A stretch of DNA of 64,000 bases from assembly GCF_036323735.1 (NCBI RefSeq), contig NC_086020.1, positions 127,090,710 to 127,154,709 on the forward strand, given 5' to 3'. Shown here piece by piece: positions 9,941 through 21,994 of this stretch (the first letter of the stretch is position 1; each line of letters starts with the position of its first letter). A program made the position numbers and the translations under genes. The notes under the pieces are model-generated. The model ran no database searches and was not told the origin of the DNA. It worked only from the letters and a program-made list of their open reading frames with translations. This stretch comes from Rattus norvegicus (taxonomy: Eukaryota; Chordata; Mammalia; Rodentia; Muridae).

Positions 9941-11809
9941 CCTCTTACCTCTTCCTTCTCATATTGCAAAGAACACAACTCAGAGCCACACACCTTACTC
10001 CAGCTCTAGTTATAAGGAGACTGGACAGTGGCTCTCCACAGTATATCTGCACCCATTTACTCACGGCCTGGTGAGCAATAGTGTCAGATTATACTAATAA
10101 TACACAGGAAGTTGACAAATGAGCAGCATAATTATAGACAACAGCAAGAAACAAGCAAACGTTCTAAACAATGGGCACAGGAACAGCCACAATTCTCCCT
10201 GTGTTATAAATCTCTCATTCAGAGAGGAGAGAACGTGGACACATAGCAGCAGCCTGTGGTTGTACTATGACTATTGCAGGAGGAAACTATATATTTAGGC
10301 CAGTGGGATCTTTTGCAAAAGTGTCAAGTGTTGTGCTTTCTCTACCAGAAGCAGGTCATAGAAAGTACAGGTTATGCTGTCTACTTCTGGCAGAAGCAGG
10401 CCTGGGAACTGCTAGAAGTTTGCCAGACTTGGGCCTATTTAGGTAATGCAATTTCCCAAAAAATGAGCCTTCAGTCTACCTCTCTGTTTATGAAGAGGTT
10501 GGATGCCAATAAGTAGACTGCTATTAAAAATATTGTAAGCAAAGCATGCATTTAATATACATAAATCTGCTGGACATAAAAATTAGTGATGTGGTACCTC
10601 GAAGGTTTGATCTTGTGATGTTCTAGGTGACGTGGAGCTGTGTGCCCCTGCCTCTGCCCCACATCAAGAGAGAGAATTATGCTGCACCTCACTAGCTGGC
10701 AGCAGATCAACATTCACAGTCCACAGTCCTAAGTTCAGTTTCTACAGAGTGCAGATTATTTCAGTACCTGTACAACTGAAATATTGTATGTCAAAATCAT
10801 CATAAGTCGGAGAATTTGTGTTTTTTTCAGTTGTTTCTATTGACATTACATAATTTTTTTGACCAGTTCTTATGCCTGCTGAGTCTCTTGAGTGGAATAT
10901 AATTTTCTGTAACTGATTTCTGTCTGGATACATGTCATACCAGGAAATTCTTATGAAAAGTGTTTGGGTGAGGCTTCAGGTAACAGACTCACATTCTGCT
11001 ATTTTTGGATGTAGAATCAATTGTTTTTCTGACTGTGTGAGGCCCTAGACTTCTGTGGTCTCAGGTGATTTAGGTTTCTGACTATAGGCAAGCAGTCTCA
11101 TTCAGCTGGCTTGTAGCTCCGAGTCTGCATTCAGACTGGCAGTTCCTGCCTGAGTTCCTTTCTTACGGAACTGGTTAACAGTGGTAAGGAGCAATAATCC
11201 CTAAACTTATCTTTTCCACTGTTTCCCCCAGAGTCAAAATTGTTTGATGAGAGCTCCATCAGATGCTCATCCCTGACAGAACGAGGCATACTGTATCTTG
11301 ACAGACACTCTCTACTTCTTTCCTAGGTACCTCTTGAGTTCTGAAAGAAGTCTGAAAAGTATGTTAGGTTTAGTTGTATTATCTCATGTCCAGGGATTAA
11401 ATTGTGTATTATTAGTATAATCTAACAGTATTGCTGAATCTATAAGATGCCATTATTAATTTATGAGCCAGGCCAAAATTAAGATCATACTGCTATAACA
11501 AATCTCAAAACAAATCATTCTACAAGCAAAAGCAAGGTGTATTTGATTGGACATTAAAAGCCCCAAGTGGAGTTTTTCTCAGTAAGGTAGGTCACTGATG
11601 GATTTAGATCTCTCCAGTTTGTTCTAACCTTCATAAATGCTTCTCTAATGGAAGAGTGGGAGACCATTTCAGGGAAACAATACTAGTTGATCACAGCTCC
11701 TTACCAAGTAGGTCTGAACATTTCAAATATGCTCATCTGACATCTTATAAGCCCCTGTGTTATGGTTTACACTGAGATTCACTTACTTTTACAAGTAATA
11801 AGAATTGCA
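9941..11809. other. Unassigned non-coding stretch
   Basis: No repeat or gene that I recognise. Small frames (80 codons or fewer) are without domains. Confidence 0.45.
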
Positions 11810-11810
11810 A

Positions 11811-12043
11811 ACAGAGCTAGAGCAATGGCTCAGCATTTTAGAAAACTTTCTGCTTCTGAAGAGCATTTCTGCTCAGTTCCTAGCATTCATAAGGCAGCTC
11901 ATGGCTACCTATAACTCCAGAGCATGCAATACCTTGCCCTCCCCATGTATGTATACATATTGTATACATACATTACATACATACATATATGCAGTATGTT
12001 AGACCTACAAATAAAATAACCAAATATATCTTAAAAAGAAAGA
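11811..12043 (+). mobile_element. B2/B3-type SINE, diverged
   Basis: Plus-strand tRNA-derived SINE. The head is AGCTAGAGCAATGGCTCAGC (A box). Next comes a TCTGCTCAGTTCCTAGCATT segment (B-box region), a CTATAACTCCAGAGCATGCA body, and a 3' end running through TACATACATA units into AAATAAAATAACC and a TTAAAAAGAAAG tail. Confidence 0.8.
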
Positions 12044-12414
12044 ATCTTAAGCCATTCTCCACAAATGCATTTATACAGAAGTAATAAGTTCACCTGTTGT
12101 TTCTCAGTGAAAGACGGTTTAGCCTCCTTGTAGAGAACTGACCATGTATGGGGTTGCTTCTCAGCAAAAGGTGGTTTACCTTCCTTGAAGGGTATTGGCC
12201 ACATGTAAGATTGTCTCTCAATGGAAGATGGACTAGTTTTCTTGGGAATAACTGGGCAAACGATGAAATACATTGAGTACCTGAAATATCTGTTACAGTG
12301 GCTTGAGCATTTTTGTCTCCCACAGATATAAGTTGAAACTTTACTGCCAGTGTTATATGAAGGAGTGCAGAATAAAAGAACTAAAGAGAGAATGATACCA
12401 GAGTCTGACCTCAA
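12031..12414 (-). other. Unassigned 127-codon minus-strand open frame with three 19-residue repeats
   Basis: I do not recognise this protein. The frame opens at 12414 and its C-terminal half is made of three tandem 57-bp units, exactly 19 codons each: residues 50-68, 69-87 and 88-106. The two best units share W at position 4, K-E at 9-10, K-P at 12-13, F at 15 and E-K-Q at 17-19 (for example FKEGKPPFAEKQ and YKEAKPSFTEKQ). The third is diverged but keeps E/R-Q at its end. The frame overlaps the SINE at 11811-12043 at its 3' end, which argues against an intact gene. It may be a fossil repeat-containing exon or a minisatellite that happens to lack stops. Confidence 0.3.
12097..12267 (-). repeat. 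57-bp tandem repeat, three diverged units
   Basis: Units are 12097-12153, 12154-12210 and 12211-12267, each exactly 57 bp and each starting TTG(T/C)(T/C)TCTCA on the plus strand. Units 1 and 2 are the most alike. Unit 3 degrades toward its right end. Confidence 0.85.
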
Positions 12415-15133
12415 TGGATAATACTGTGTTTATTGAGCACACAGCAGGGGACAGCCTCTCTCCTGCAAGGACCACAAGGTTTGTGCAGGGGGAGGTCTGT
12501 GGGATGCTGTTAACTGAATTGAGCAATGACAGCAAGGCAGTCTCAGCAGTTGAACTTTTGCTTTTCCGTGGTGGGGGATGTGATTAGTTATAAAGACAGA
12601 TCATCAATTAATCAGATGTACCCAGAGAAGCACTCCTCCATGTGGGGACTGAGCATGTGTTCACTCTGCACCAGGAAGCAGTATGTCAGCAGTTGTCAGA
12701 CTTACTGGCACTTTGACTTCGGCCTTCCCAGTCTTTAAGAACTGAGCAGTAAAGTTCTGCTATGTCTAAACTATTCAGCATACAAATTTTGTTATAGCAG
12801 TATTAATAAACTAATATGTCTGGGGACTTCTACTAACCATCACTATTCAAGAGATGGAGTCCATGGCCTCACAATTAAGTGCTGTCTTACGCAAATATGG
12901 GGAAAACTAGGTTTCCTAACTAAAGGCCCTTACTTTCAGATTGTGGGTGCCTGATATGAGACTAGACTACAGTTTTTTCTGGTTACAGGTTGAGCTCACT
13001 TTCTAAGAGAGAGTCTTAATAGAAATTGCACTTTTAAAAGAAAGCTGTTATTTTCATCACCTCCGTTCTATAGCAGTATCTCCTCATATAATTCTTTTTT
13101 TCTATCATATTTGAAGAGTGAAAAATTGGTAACAAATAGTTATAAGAGAACAGAAAAAAACCACACGAGATCTCTCTCTCTCTCTGCATATGTAAAAGAA
13201 ATATAAGATAAATATAGATCATGTTTATAAAGAAGTAAAGACTATTTTGAAATGAGGTTGCAGAATCAATCTTTTTCTTCCTTTGTGTCTGTGTAAATTC
13301 AGATGGTATGCTTTACTCTATTAAATAAAAATATTCAGGTGTGAGGTTGTCAGAAGCAAGTAGGAGAGACTGAACTTAAGGCAGTGGCCAGAGGCCTTTA
13401 TGTTGAGTGCCACAAAGGAGGCTTGGTGACTTGAGTCTGTGACTGAGACACTGAGGGAAAAGAGAGCAAGAGTGCTCAAATGAATAAGCCTACAGGAGCC
13501 AGGGCAGAGTCAAGAGAATTGCAGGTGTTGACCAGGCTAGGTGGTCAGGGATATAGAGCAGAGAGGTTTGTATAGATAACCTAGAATGATTCAATGTGTC
13601 TTCTTTTTTTCCTGAAAACTAATGACAGCAAAACAAAGAAGTAAAACATAGTAATAATTAGTAAATTCCCCAAGCAGATTGCCAGGGAGAAGGATCATAG
13701 TGCCAGGAAGGGAGCACTTCATAAGGAAATGGCAACAACGTCATCTTGACAGGAGGCCCAGGAGACAGATGTAAGGGCAAAGTCTGACGTTTGTTTGAGC
13801 CTGTAAAATGTGCTCAAGGACTTCCGATGAAGGTCCAACAATGTTGCTGTGGAGGGACAATGAATCATTGGGCTTAACATGTTTGCGTCCTTCCCTTCTG
13901 CACACTGCTTACATAGTGAAAACAGATCTTTTAAAAAGTAGAATGACTATTTGAGGAGAAAAAATTGAAAGTCTAAATATATTCTACATCCATGCTCAGA
14001 TAAAAGTATAGACAAAAATAGGAAGTCACTGCCAGGGAAGAGTGGACGAGGGCACACAGAAGCACTCTGTTCCGTAGGTGCCCGAGCTATTTAGTATTAT
14101 GTGGGCATTGCATGAAGGGGTGAGAATCTGGGATGTTAGTGTCAGGATAACTTGCTTTCTCTTTTTACTCAACAGCTGGCAGACTCTGGAGCTCCTCTGA
14201 GTTTCCCTAAATGTTCTGATTTTAACATGTATCCTTAAAAGCCCACTCCATGTCTTCTGCTGTATATGTGGCTTTCTGCCTTTATAGAGTCAGTTATAAG
14301 CTTCATAGGACATCCATGCTGGTGTTACCCACTTCTTTTCTTTAGCACAAGTAAACCTTTTCTAACCTCCATCCTTCCTTTGTGCATTGCCCTCTCTCAT
14401 CCTGAACACGTACAGTTATAATTGCCTCTTTTTACTACAGAACCATCAGGTTAGCAACTTACTTAGTGTTTGTGATTGAAAGATGAGCTAGGAAGCTATT
14501 CACGGACTGCTCATCAAACTTTGTTAGTTTGTATTGTGCAGTCCAGAGTTCAAGACCTGGGAGGAAGTAGGATATATAGCATAGCCATTGAAAGACTACA
14601 TTTTCTTCTATCTCTCATTTTAGAAGTCTCTTGCTCCAGGAATATCAGATACTGTGAACTAATTGCAGACACAGTGGCAATGGTGTCATGGAGTCACAAT
14701 CACACCTACTTTTTTGTCCTCTGTGACAAATCTGCTTGCCTCATCCAGAAGTTTGCCTCCCTTTGGCTGGATTGCAACAGTTCAGTATGACAAATGATAT
14801 GTACAGCTACAGAGAGAGAAGTATAAGGGAGGTTCCTGGGTAGTTAGAGCTTTCCAGGACTTAGCAAGCATCTCCTTTGCTGAACTGTGGGACTAGTGTT
14901 GGAGAAGCCAGTGAGGACAAGCATCATGCTGGGACCCATGTCCCCTGGCTCTCTCCATCATGCTTCACATATATCCATGCTATCTGCAGCAGACTGTACA
15001 GTCTATCCAAGTATTCGCTCCATAAATAGCCACATCTAAGGCTGTTTCCTTCTTAATGTTCTAAATAATAGTCACTGATAGCAGCAAATTTTGCCACCAC
15101 ACAATTTTAACCAAGAACAGAAACCCTGATTTC
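12415..15133. other. Unassigned non-coding stretch
   Basis: Apparently unique. It holds one short (TC)n at 13171-13187. A 104-codon plus-strand frame at 14476-14790 shows no recognisable domain, and I do not call it a gene. Confidence 0.45.
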
Positions 15134-15300
15134 CTCCTCTCCTCTCCTCTCCTCTCCTCTCCTCTCCTCTCCTCTCCTCTCCTCTCCTCTCCTCTCCTCT
15201 CCTCTCCTCTCCTCTCCTCTCCTCTCCTCTCCCCTCTCTTCTCCCCTCCCCTCCCTTCCTCTCTTCTCCTCTCCTCTTTTTTCTTCTCTTCTCTTCTTTT
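15134..15300. repeat. (CTCCT)n pentanucleotide array with polypyrimidine tail
   Basis: About 20 near-perfect CTCCT units (15134-15230) grade into irregular CT-rich sequence up to a T run near 15303. The strand is purely pyrimidine for over 150 bases. The Glu/Arg/Gly-rich minus-strand frames are compositional artefacts. Confidence 0.96.
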
Positions 15301-15775
15301 TTTTTCTGTGACTTTTTTCCAAGGACGGCCTGAATAGAATCTAACTGTGGGGTGAATCACCTGAATCCCCACTTTTGCCCTGAGTATTTTTGTTGTTGTT
15401 GTTCAGAAAAAAAATCCCCATTCCAATTTCTTGAGAAGCTGGCTGAACACCAACCTGGATAGACATGCCCCTCTCTTCTGCTCCTTCACGAAAACATTAT
15501 TTTAGAGTTTATCTTACAAAATAGTCCTTGACTGCCTTGAATAACATCTCCACTAACAGCACACTGCTGGCACTGGAGCCACAGAAGACATTCTTCATGA
15601 ATGGCCTTTATGAGACTGTATTAGCTAAAGTATTTTCAGGTATGCGTCTCAAGATGAGTCTTTGAACTTTTGACTGTCATATAGTATCAAGAATAACATC
15701 TGCATTGACATTTTCTGGAAAACTGGTACTTGAAAGTCACTTGTTAAGGACTGGTGGAAAGAACAAATGTCTGGT

Positions 15776-16105
15776 TTGAATGGGTGTCTACAATAGTCTG
15801 GGTGTTTGAATGCTGACTCCCTTTGTGCTGTTTGGGTAAGTTTAGGAGATGTGGCCTTGCTGGAGGAAGTATGACACTGGAGGGGTTTGAAGTTTCATAT
15901 GCCATGTACTCTTGCCAGTTTGTTTTGTCCCCTTTCCACTTGTGTATCAAGAGGTAAGTAAGCCTCCAGTGTCTAAAGTTCTCATGCTTACTGGCTGCCA
16001 CACTTTTCCATCATGATGGTGATGAAACTGTAAACTTATATAAGCTCCTTGTGTAAGTTGCCTTGGTCATGATGTTTATCACTGCAATGGGAAAGTAACC
16101 AACAT
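15776..16105 (-). mobile_element. Solo copy of the inverted-arm repeat found at both ends of 34723-36720
   Basis: The order of landmarks matches the right arm of the foldback-like element. They are a GAATGCT start, a GATGTGGCCTTGCTGGAGGA segment, an ATCATGATGGTGATGAAACT segment, then GTTGCCTTGGTCATGATG, and an end resembling CACAGCAAT plus AACCAACATA. It is more diverged than the arms at 34.7 and 36.4 kb and lacks the interior region. Strand is given relative to the left arm of the 34.7 kb element. Confidence 0.65.
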
Positions 16106-16295
16106 AGTGTTTATTTTGGCTTATGGTTTTAGGGATACAGAGCTCATCACAGCAAGGAGTCTTATAGAAGGTGGGGGGAAGAAGGTCATGGTAGCAGATC
16201 AGGGACTGATTTATTACATTTTTATCCACACACAAAAAACAGAGGTAAAGAATAGGAAGAGAAGTGAGTGTGTAGAACCTCAAAGCCCACTCGTA
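16106..16295. mobile_element. Rodent interspersed repeat fragment
   Basis: The wording TTTATTTTGGCTTATGGTTT, GTCATGGTAGCAGATCAGGG and ACCTCAAAGCCCACTC resembles a common rodent repeat of the same broad class as the preceding one. It lies in the opposite orientation and abuts it directly. The family is not named. Confidence 0.45.
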
Positions 16296-16692
16296 CAGTT
16301 GTATTTCCTTCAGAAGCTTCTACTTGCTAAATGTTTCATAATTCCCCAAACTGAGCTATTGTTTGGATACCAAATATTTAAATATAAAAGCCTATGCTTT
16401 TCATTTCTTAAGCATCTATGTATTTAAGTATTTATTTTATTCAAACTTGCATTCTTAAACTCTTAATTTGTCACTTTAAGTGTGATTTTTCTGTTTCATT
16501 ACAAAGATATTTAGTGACTTCCTACTGTGTGTTTTTGTGGAAGGGCTATGACCTTTTCTGAATGAGACACCATTCCATAGTTCAGTTGAGAAGTGACACA
16601 AATCTGAATGGTCATAACCTGGTACAGTAACCAGTTTGAAAATGCAAAGAATCATAGTGGGTGCATTTTTCTTGATCTGTGAAGGCAGAACA

Positions 16693-16693
<1 letters not shown>

Positions 16694-16737
<44 letters not shown>
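16694..16737. repeat. (TG)n microsatellite
   Basis: About 22 uninterrupted TG units. Confidence 0.97.
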
Positions 16738-16738
<1 letters not shown>

Positions 16739-17214
16739 TCATGGAGGAAGCACAGTAGCATAATGAATGTCTGGAGGCTCAGTAGAGATGTTGGACCAGA
16801 GTGGTAGACTTTATTGGTCACTGACACATTTTTCATAAGCTTTGGTTGTTCACATGGCTATAGCACAGAGACCAAGTAAAATAATGAGTAATGTTTTCAG
16901 TGTAAATCCTGACTCTGCCTTCTCTGGGCCGTGCTACCCTGAACATGTCCCTTACCTTTTCAAGTTGTGGTTTCTTCATCTTAGCATCAGAGATATTTAT
17001 GATAAGTTACCCCACAGAAAACATATTGTCAAGTACTTGGCCCACTGTAAAGCCAATCAATATTGACAATATCTTTTTAGTACTGTTTCATTAAGGGTCT
17101 AGAGAGGAAGTTGGAAAGAGGAAGGCAGATTTTAGAAGAAGCAGAGTGAGAGGCAGGAGGGTAAGGAACAAACTATGACAAATGACTTAGACCTGAGGGA
17201 CGAAAGAAAGCATT

Positions 17215-17345
17215 TCAATAGTGAGTGGTTGCGTACTAACCCATGTACAAGAGCACTTCAGTGCCAGCCAGTACTAACACAGGCCGCAAAGAACTTAAGT
17301 AGTGAGTGATCCAGGACCATCCAATACTAACACATGCTCGAGACT
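17215..17345. repeat. Short diverged tandem motif, GTACTAACAC-type
   Basis: GTACTAACCC, GTACTAACAC and ATACTAACAC recur at about 40-55 bp spacing, with AGTGAGTG repeated between them. This suggests two to three decayed tandem units. Confidence 0.4.
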
Positions 17346-18718
17346 ATCAAACTGATGATCTATTAAGAGTAAACACAAAAGAGTGTGGAAACAGAAAATA
17401 GACTCTCATGAATTTAAAAGTAAATGGAAGATTAAACGATAGAGAAGTAGACTGGAGGATAGTGTTTTTTAAAGTTTGGAAATAAATCTCATCATCTTGA
17501 GAAAATCTGAGGAGGAGAGGTAGCTTTGGCAAAGATAAGAAGCATGTATGTTCATAAACAGAAGGACTCGTAAAAAAAATCAGGATTCTGATAGCCAGGT
17601 TAAATCTCAGTGTTGATCTCTCCTTCATATGTTTGGTAAAGTTTGCATATTCCTGTGATCCAAGGTCACAGGAAAAAAAGAGAAAGAAAATTTTCTTAAG
17701 CTAATTGCCAGGTGTTGTGCAAAACCACTTCCAATTCAATCATTCACTGAATCTTCATAGAGACCTAGCAAGAAACCTCCCATTAATAATTTATATTTCC
17801 TATGTGAAAAAGAAAGACAGAGAACAGGTAATTCATGCAGGTCAAAGGTAATAGTTTTGTTTTGACCAATTTAGACAGCTTCCAAAGCATGAGTCATATC
17901 TCCCAAACTACCTAGTGGGTTTACTCACAGGCTGGAGTTTGGAAGTGAGTGTAGTTATGACTATTGGTCATCAGAGGATATTACCACTCTATGAGTTTTC
18001 TTTGCATCCTTTCTCTGTATTCCCACAAACTGAATCTCACACTATTCTCTCCATTCAGCCAGAACATCCCATCCTTGTTGGAAGTCTCAGGCTGGAGGAC
18101 TCTTTCCTATGCAGTGAGAGGGGAGAAATATGTGGAAAATTAACTTCTCTTTTGCTTCTCTAGTGTCTGATGGATGCTATGGGTAATACCAGCTGCTTGG
18201 ACTTTGATGCAAACCTCTGAGACATAACTTGTCTTATCAGATTTCCTCCATCATCCTGGGGTAGTTTCCCCTGACAATACTGACTTTATAGCATATAGTC
18301 AGCTGGAGTCAGTATTAATGCCTCATTGTTGATGAAACAAATCATCTAACATTTACCAATTCAACACACTGAAAACTATGATTACTTTATAGCTATGAAG
18401 AGCAGAGTTCAGAATGGGCTGGAAGCTATCAGTAAGTCTGCACTCATTTTGGATATTCAAGGTTAGGAACTTGTTCCTGGATCACTGGGATGCTGGGAGA
18501 ATTTTGTACCATGTGGTCTATATCCCATCTTTCATCCTTGCCTCAGGTTCTGGAAACCTTAATCCACACCTTCCTCATGATATTCATTAGAACACTGGGC
18601 ATCAGAGCTTTCTCATGCAGCTGCCTTTAACCTTGTTCTCTGCCTTTCCTTTTTACATGTAAGGCTTCTTGTGAAAGGGATTAGCCCATCTGTATATTGC
18701 ATTTTAATACAGTTACTG
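17346..18718. other. Unassigned non-coding stretch
   Basis: No recognisable gene or repeat. Confidence 0.45.
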
Positions 18719-18954
18719 TGTATGTATGTATGTATGTATGTATGTATGTATGTATGTATGTATGTATGCATGCATTTATGTATGTAATGCATGTGTGTAT
18801 GTATGTGTATAATGAATGCCACAACACTTGTGAAAGTCAGATGACAACTTGCAGAGCTGAATCAGTTTTCTCCTCCTATGTGGGTCTGGGATTGAAGTCA
18901 TGCCATCAGTTTTGATGCCGAGTGCCTTTACCACCTGAGCTGCTTTGTTGGCCT
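18719..18954 (-). mobile_element. B3 SINE with (TATG)n tail
   Basis: Minus-strand B3. The plus strand shows the expanded tail complement (TATG)n at 18719-18812. It then reads AGTCAGATGACAACTTGCAG, CTCCTATGTGGGTCTGGGAT and GAGTGCCTTTACCACCTGAG up to TTTGTTGGCC, the complement of the 5' end. Confidence 0.85.
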
Positions 18955-21127
18955 TGGGCCATCTATATAAAGCAGGTAATCTCCAAATGATATAATCGAC
19001 TGCCCAGTGATTATAATTCCATCTGTGGTTTTAAATAATTTCTGCTATAATTGGAGTGTCTGGATATTAGGAAGCAGCTAGCTGTTAAGCAGGGACTAAT
19101 TCTACCACGCATAGACTCATGGTGTGGCTTCTCTTCTACTCTGAACTGAGTTTTCACAATAAATTCCACATAAGAACCTTTGTTTCAGGGACTGTTTTCA
19201 GAACAATGATGATACTTGGAGTTAAAGAATGTCTTTTGGCTTGTGTAGGGGACAGCCAGTGGAACACACAAGCCAGAACACTCAAAATAGGCCAAGAATA
19301 GTCTCCACTACATGTATGGACATTCTTGCCTGGCTCATGACCTTCTGGCAGACAACCAGGAAGAATGACGAGATCTCACTAATGAGATTCTCCCTGCTCA
19401 CCCGAAACCCTCCCCCAGTAGCCTTCCTTACCAGCATCTCCCTGTATACAGAGCATTTATAACACAAATGTGTGGTGCTATGAAACTGTCAAAGGCAGCT
19501 GCTTGTTAGTACAGATCTGAGCCAAGGCTCTTGATCCCATGGTGCTATGTGGTGAGGCATAGGAAATGAACAATGCTCCTACCTTCAGGGTCAATATGCA
19601 AAACAGGAAGGGGAGAATGGAAGCTTAACAGACTGTCAGTATGATCATTAGCTGTCTCTCAGAGTCTGGAGGTGCAGCCTTCACGCACATCCTTCACCAG
19701 GTCTCTAACACATTCGCTTTCATTTTCTCCTTGATGTAAATATCATTTGGCTTTGTGTCATCTCGTGCCTCACTCCTTGGTCTCTGTGTATGCTGACCCT
19801 CCAGTTGTTTTCACTGTGGTGACGTTCCTGGTGCTGGAGGTCCATATACTTAGACCTAGGACATTTTCTGATGTGTGAGCCGGTGGATCATAGGCTTTGC
19901 TAGGTGATATAGGAGGGAGGGATTTTAAGCACAGCATGCTCTAGTCCTTCAAAGTCCCACTTCAGAAGCCATTAGCTGGAAGGCTGTGTTTGAGGAGGTC
20001 TTAGTGTTAATGGCTGTGATATATACTGCACACCTACTTCTCCTTTGCCTCCACTCCCTTTCTTTAGCCCTAAAGCTCCAATTTGTACTTACACTTCCCT
20101 TTACAACCTAATCTTCACCCCCTGAAATGCACACCTACATCTGGATTCCACATGGCAGCTATATTCACAATGCCTCTCATGAAAAGCCTTTTATGATCTT
20201 GAATTTTGTACTTCTCAACAGTTCTTACCAGTACTTTCAAAATATACATTCCTAATATCCCAACAAAGGGGAGGGTGCATTGAAAGAGAAATACTATAAA
20301 ATAATTTAGTGAAGAACTAATAAAAGATGCAATCAGTCAAGTGAGCGACAGAAGTAGTTTCTTTCAACATCAAATCTAATGGTTTCTTTTTGTAGTACAA
20401 AAGTGCTCCATTAACAGTGTGAGTCTTTTATTTAGGTAATTCACACGAGTGGTTGCCAGATGTAGTTTATTTTCAGAAGGGCACACTTATAGAAGCTGCA
20501 CACTGAGCCAGAGACAGAGTTATCTCTATCTATTGCACTCTCTGATGACCTTTCAGAGTGGAAATAGCACTGAAATTCTGAATCTGAAACTCTCAAAATC
20601 AGATCCAAGTAGCACTTCATGTTTGAAAAGATGGTCGGATGTTTGTGCTAGGCTACAGAGAGCAGTGGAGTGATTTCCTGCCTCTACTTTCCCAAGATAT
20701 AAGCTTTCTTCACAGCCTTACCCTGCATTGGCTATAGCTGGTTTCTCTATCAAGCAGGACTATGTTAGAATTCACATTGGTTTCCATTCTCGCCCTGCAA
20801 TTAGAACACATCTGTTCAAAGCCCTCGGTCTCGTGCTTTTCCGGTGATCCAATTAGTTCACATTCATTCACACAGTCTCTGTGTTTACAGGGTGATACGT
20901 TTCCAGTCCAAGAGTTCATTGACTAACCAGTGGTTGGCCGGGGAGTGTAGATTAGAGGTGGGGGGCTTTCTGTGCATGCTGGAGGCTTCAGATTCAATAC
21001 TTAGCATAGGGGAGAAAAGTTATATTACTTTGAAGGTGATGCTTTAAATCAAAAAAGCAGCTAAAATGATACCAACTATACCAGGAAATCAATATGCTTG
21101 TTTTCAAAGAGGCTTGGTTGAAACCCA
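18955..21127. other. Unassigned non-coding stretch
   Basis: Apparently unique sequence with no recognisable gene. The frames near 20449 and 20844 lack domains. Confidence 0.45.
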
Positions 21128-21142
21128 AATTTGTTATTTCTT

Positions 21143-21245
21143 TTTCTTTTTTCTTTTTTATTTTTTTTTTCGGAGCTGGGGACGGAACCCAGGGCCTTGC
21201 GCTTGCTAGGCAAGCGCTCTACCACTGAGCTAAATCCCCAACCCC
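21143..21245 (-). mobile_element. ID (identifier) SINE, young
   Basis: The BC1-derived ID body occupies 21171-21245 on the minus strand, preceded on the plus strand by its poly-T (complement of the A tail, 21143-21170). The body matches the consensus as I know it at all but one of 75 positions. The exception is a G-to-C change in the GGGTTCGGTCCC part of the Pol III B box. The A box side (TAGCTCAGTGGTAGAGCG) is intact. A 15-bp target duplication AATTTGTTATTTCTT flanks it at 21128-21142 and 21246-21260, which marks a recent retroposition. ID elements at this quality are characteristic of rat. Confidence 0.96.
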
Positions 21246-21689
21246 AATTTGTTATTTCTTAACATGTGCCTTTGGAGCTATTACGTGTCTCTTAGGACAC
21301 ATTAGTCCTATTTTGATGAAAGTATGACTACAGAGCTGAAATTATATTCCTTTCCCCCAAATATGTCTTTCAATCTTAGTTTTGTAAAAATGAATATATT
21401 GCAATATATACTACAAAGGAGACTCCCTGATAAGAAGGAGTTATTTAAAAACAAAGTGAAAACTTCTCGGAAGATAGTTTTGAGTGTGTATAATGTTGGT
21501 TCTCTTTCAATCTATATTGTAATAAGCCAGTTTATCTAGTGAGGAAAATGGGATGGCTTGAGCTGACATGGATCTAACTTGCTTCAAAATGTTTAGGGGA
21601 CATTCAGAACCGATTGGAAGTGAAATGCAGTAGAAATTTCTGTTCTGGGAAGGATCTAGCTAATGTTGAGATGATAAGCAATATTTTTT

Positions 21690-21930
21690 TTTTAGTCTTT
21701 TTTTAGTCTTCTCTAATGCAATAGATCCTAATAGCAATTTCCTTCCCTCCACTCCTCCCAGACCCCTCCCACTTCCTTTTCCTCAATATTCCTGCCAGGG
21801 ATATTAACTGAACATGGCATAACAAGTTACAATGAGACTAGGCACAACCCCTCATAAGAGGATTAGGCAATCCAGGAGGAGAAAAAGAGTCTCGAGAGCA
21901 GGCAAACGAGTCAGAGACACAATTAATATC
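21690..21930 (-). mobile_element. Old L1 (Lx-type) 3' UTR fragment
   Basis: On the minus strand this reads in order through a CTCTGACTCGTTTGCCTG-type segment, the TGAGGGGTTGTGCCTAGTCT segment, CATTGTAACTTGTTATGCCA and GGAGGGGTCTGGGAGGAGTG. This is the usual order of the rodent Lx L1 3' end. The plus strand is correspondingly C/T-rich at 21740-21785. Confidence 0.75.
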
Positions 21931-21994
21931 TTGTTATTGATGATGTGTAGATGATCATGTGCATGTGTGCATGCCTGCATGTGTGCATGTGCGT

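Noticed and set aside
9422..10097. Long open frames (142-216 codons) on both strands
   Set aside because: They consist of Cys/Val or His/Thr repeats from a CA-rich minisatellite. Absence of stops is compositional.
14476..14790. 104-codon plus-strand frame
   Set aside because: No domain, no splice context and no repeat relation. Length is compatible with chance in 64 kb.
15061..15372. 103-codon Glu/Arg/Gly-rich frame on the minus strand
   Set aside because: Produced by the (CTCCT)n array. No flanking coding signal.
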